The notes beneath the pieces were generated by a model that had not been told where the DNA came from, made no database searches, and saw only the letters and a program-made list of their open reading frames with translations. From assembly GCF_933775445.1 (NCBI RefSeq), contig NC_065874.1:34642093-34706092 (forward strand): a DNA stretch of 64,000 bases, in the 5' to 3' direction. Both the position numbers and the translations under genes were made by a program. This DNA is from Argentina anserina (lineage: Eukaryota > Streptophyta > Magnoliopsida > Rosales > Rosaceae). Positions 62,809-64,000 of this stretch are shown in pieces. The first letter of the stretch is position 1. The number at the start of each line of letters is the position of its first letter.

Positions 62809-63656
62809 CTGAAACTAGATCCCTTATAGATTTATTCTTTGGTGTGAATAGAAAAGATGATATAGGAATTATTTGTCATTCTTTTAAACCCAACTCATGT
62901 ATACACATTCTTTCATTAATTCATCAAAATGAAACGAATTTTTTTCTTATTAATACAAAGAAAAATCAATTTTACTTGGCTTCTGTCTTCTCTTCTGTAC
63001 ATATTAAGGTTGCAGATCCCAAACCACAAATATATTCATATCTTTAAGTACTTGGCGCCACAACACACCGTACAATTTCATAGATTTCTGTTTGCTTAAA
63101 CCACCAATTGCATCGATTTTTCGTTTTTATGTTCTGAAATGGAACTTAATATTGTATCCAAAGATTATTGAGCACTGCTGGGACAATCGTTGCTTGGTTT
63201 TATATGAAGGCAAGTTCTTGTCATGTGTTTTTACCTCGTTTTCGTTCTTGAAAGTGCAACTGAGAGACTATTGTACAAGGGGACTGATCGGTCATCTTTG
63301 TATCTTTGAATCTTTGATGATGTTGATGTTAGGGTTCAATACTTGTATGAGCTTTTAGGATTCTCTTCCTATTAGAATCAGGTTTCCTATTCCTAATATT
63401 CTACTCAACTTGTTCACCGGTGATGAGTGGCCAGAGTGGGTGACGTGGCCCATTGCTCAACTTCAAGTGGTTTGCTTGGTTGAGATCCAAACTGGTAAGT
63501 AAAAACTACTGATTGCCGATATTCATGTGATGCATGTTATCCACCACACTCCATTAAACCAGAGCCTCAAGTTTCATTTGACTGATCCAATAGCAAGTCC
63601 AAAGATCAACACTTTGAGATCGATCAAGTTCCCATTTCTGTGGTGGAGCTCTGAAA
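62809..63656. other. 3' side of the IQM gene and promoter of the ACD1-like gene
   Basis: No coding signal. The frame 63092-63358 is a chance stretch. AT-rich to about 63380, then more balanced composition (GGTGACGTGGCCC near 63441) toward the next gene, as expected of its promoter. Confidence 0.5.
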
Positions 63657-64000
63657 ATGGAAACTCTGAGAGTTTCATCTATTCCATCATTACAGATTCT
63701 ATCTAAGTTTGAGAAAACCCAATCAAAGAAGCTAACTTTCTTGGGTTTCAATCAAACACCCAGTTCATCTTACTCACTAGTTCAAAGACACAAACTCACA
63801 TTTAAAACGTTCACCACCATATCCTCCTCATCCTCCTCTATTGCAGCAGAAGCTGAAACTCGTACCCAAGATGACAAATTTGATTGGTATGCCCATTGGT
63901 ACCCATTGATGCCAGTCTGTGACCTTGACAAGAGAGTCCCACATGCAAAGAGAGTTCTGGGTATTGACGTGGTGGTGTGGTGGGACAGAAATGAGAGTAC
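63657..64000 (+). CDS. ACD1-like / PTC52 Rieske oxygenase, 5' part (runs off the window)
   Basis: Only the first 114 codons are present and the frame is open to the edge. The N-terminal roughly 70 residues are Ser/Thr-rich with few acidic residues (METLRVSSIPSLQILSKF), a chloroplast transit peptide. Residues about 80-114 (FDWYAHWYPLMPVCDLDK, then RVLGIDVVVWWDRNES) are the characteristic start of the pheophorbide a oxygenase/TIC55/PTC52 Rieske family, closest to ACD1-like (PTC52). Members are plastid inner-envelope mononuclear-iron oxygenases. The Rieske CxH and CxxH sites lie beyond the window, so the class cannot be confirmed. Confidence 0.8.
   Translation, partial: METLRVSSIPSLQILSKFEKTQSKKLTFLGFNQTPSSSYSLVQRHKLTFKTFTTISSSSSSIAAEAETRTQDDKFDWYAHWYPLMPVCDLDKRVPHAKRVLGIDVVVWWDRNES

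Overview
This is a stretch of nuclear DNA from a flowering plant, most likely a core eudicot of the rosid type. The genes are interrupted by GT-AG introns, intergenic DNA is AT-rich, two plant-type tRNA genes are present, and the proteins include phytoene synthase, COP10, an SCL30A-type SR protein and feruloyl-CoA 6'-hydroxylase. The small gene spacing and short introns suggest a compact genome; Rosaceae (strawberry/rose-like) is my guess, from gene style only. Exon coordinates were derived by hand from reading frame, splice consensus and family knowledge. For every multi-exon gene that is complete in the window, the coding length is a multiple of three.

Layout. 1-1.9 kb: AT-rich, with a GC-rich insert between 18-bp direct repeats. 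2.35-6.2 kb (+): PP2A catalytic subunit. 7.1-9.1 kb (-): phytoene synthase. 10.9-13.0 kb (-): a plastid-type membrane protein of unknown function, with a divergent tRNA-Gly(TCC) 127 bp from its start. 14.0-21.7 kb: three polyamine/amino-acid transporter paralogues in +,-,+ order, with an EAR-motif B3 protein between the first two. 23.4 kb (+): single-exon Kelch F-box gene with a uORF. 26.7-28.0 kb (+): F6'H1-like dioxygenase. 28.7-33.6 kb (-): acyl-activating enzyme 18 (14 exons). 34.3-36.3 kb (-): COP10, preceded on the same strand by tRNA-iMet. 37.4-40.0 kb (-): GH17 beta-1,3-glucanase with an X8 domain. 42.2-45.0 kb (-): SCL30A, carrying a 207-bp Helitron in an intron. 46.0-47.7 kb (+): TAF7, head to head with SCL30A and carrying an AT-AC (U12-type) intron. 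47.7-59.3 kb: an 11.6-kb gene-poor region with nested foldback transposons and microsatellites. 60.2-62.8 kb (+): IQM-family calmodulin-binding protein. 63.66 kb to the edge (+): start of an ACD1-like/PTC52 Rieske oxygenase.

Functional grouping. The genes do not form a pathway cluster. Gene order resembles, from memory, two Arabidopsis segments interleaved: At3g13550-13620 (COP10, GH17, SCL30A, IQM2, F6'H1, PUT4) and At1g55300-55320 (TAF7, AAE18). That points to one ancestral block that was fractionated in Arabidopsis. I found no clearly new biological system. The most interesting items are the AT-AC intron of TAF7, the divergent third transporter and its alternative C-terminus, the tRNA-iMet immediately upstream of COP10, the small intronic Helitron and the nested foldback elements at 53.7-55.6 kb.
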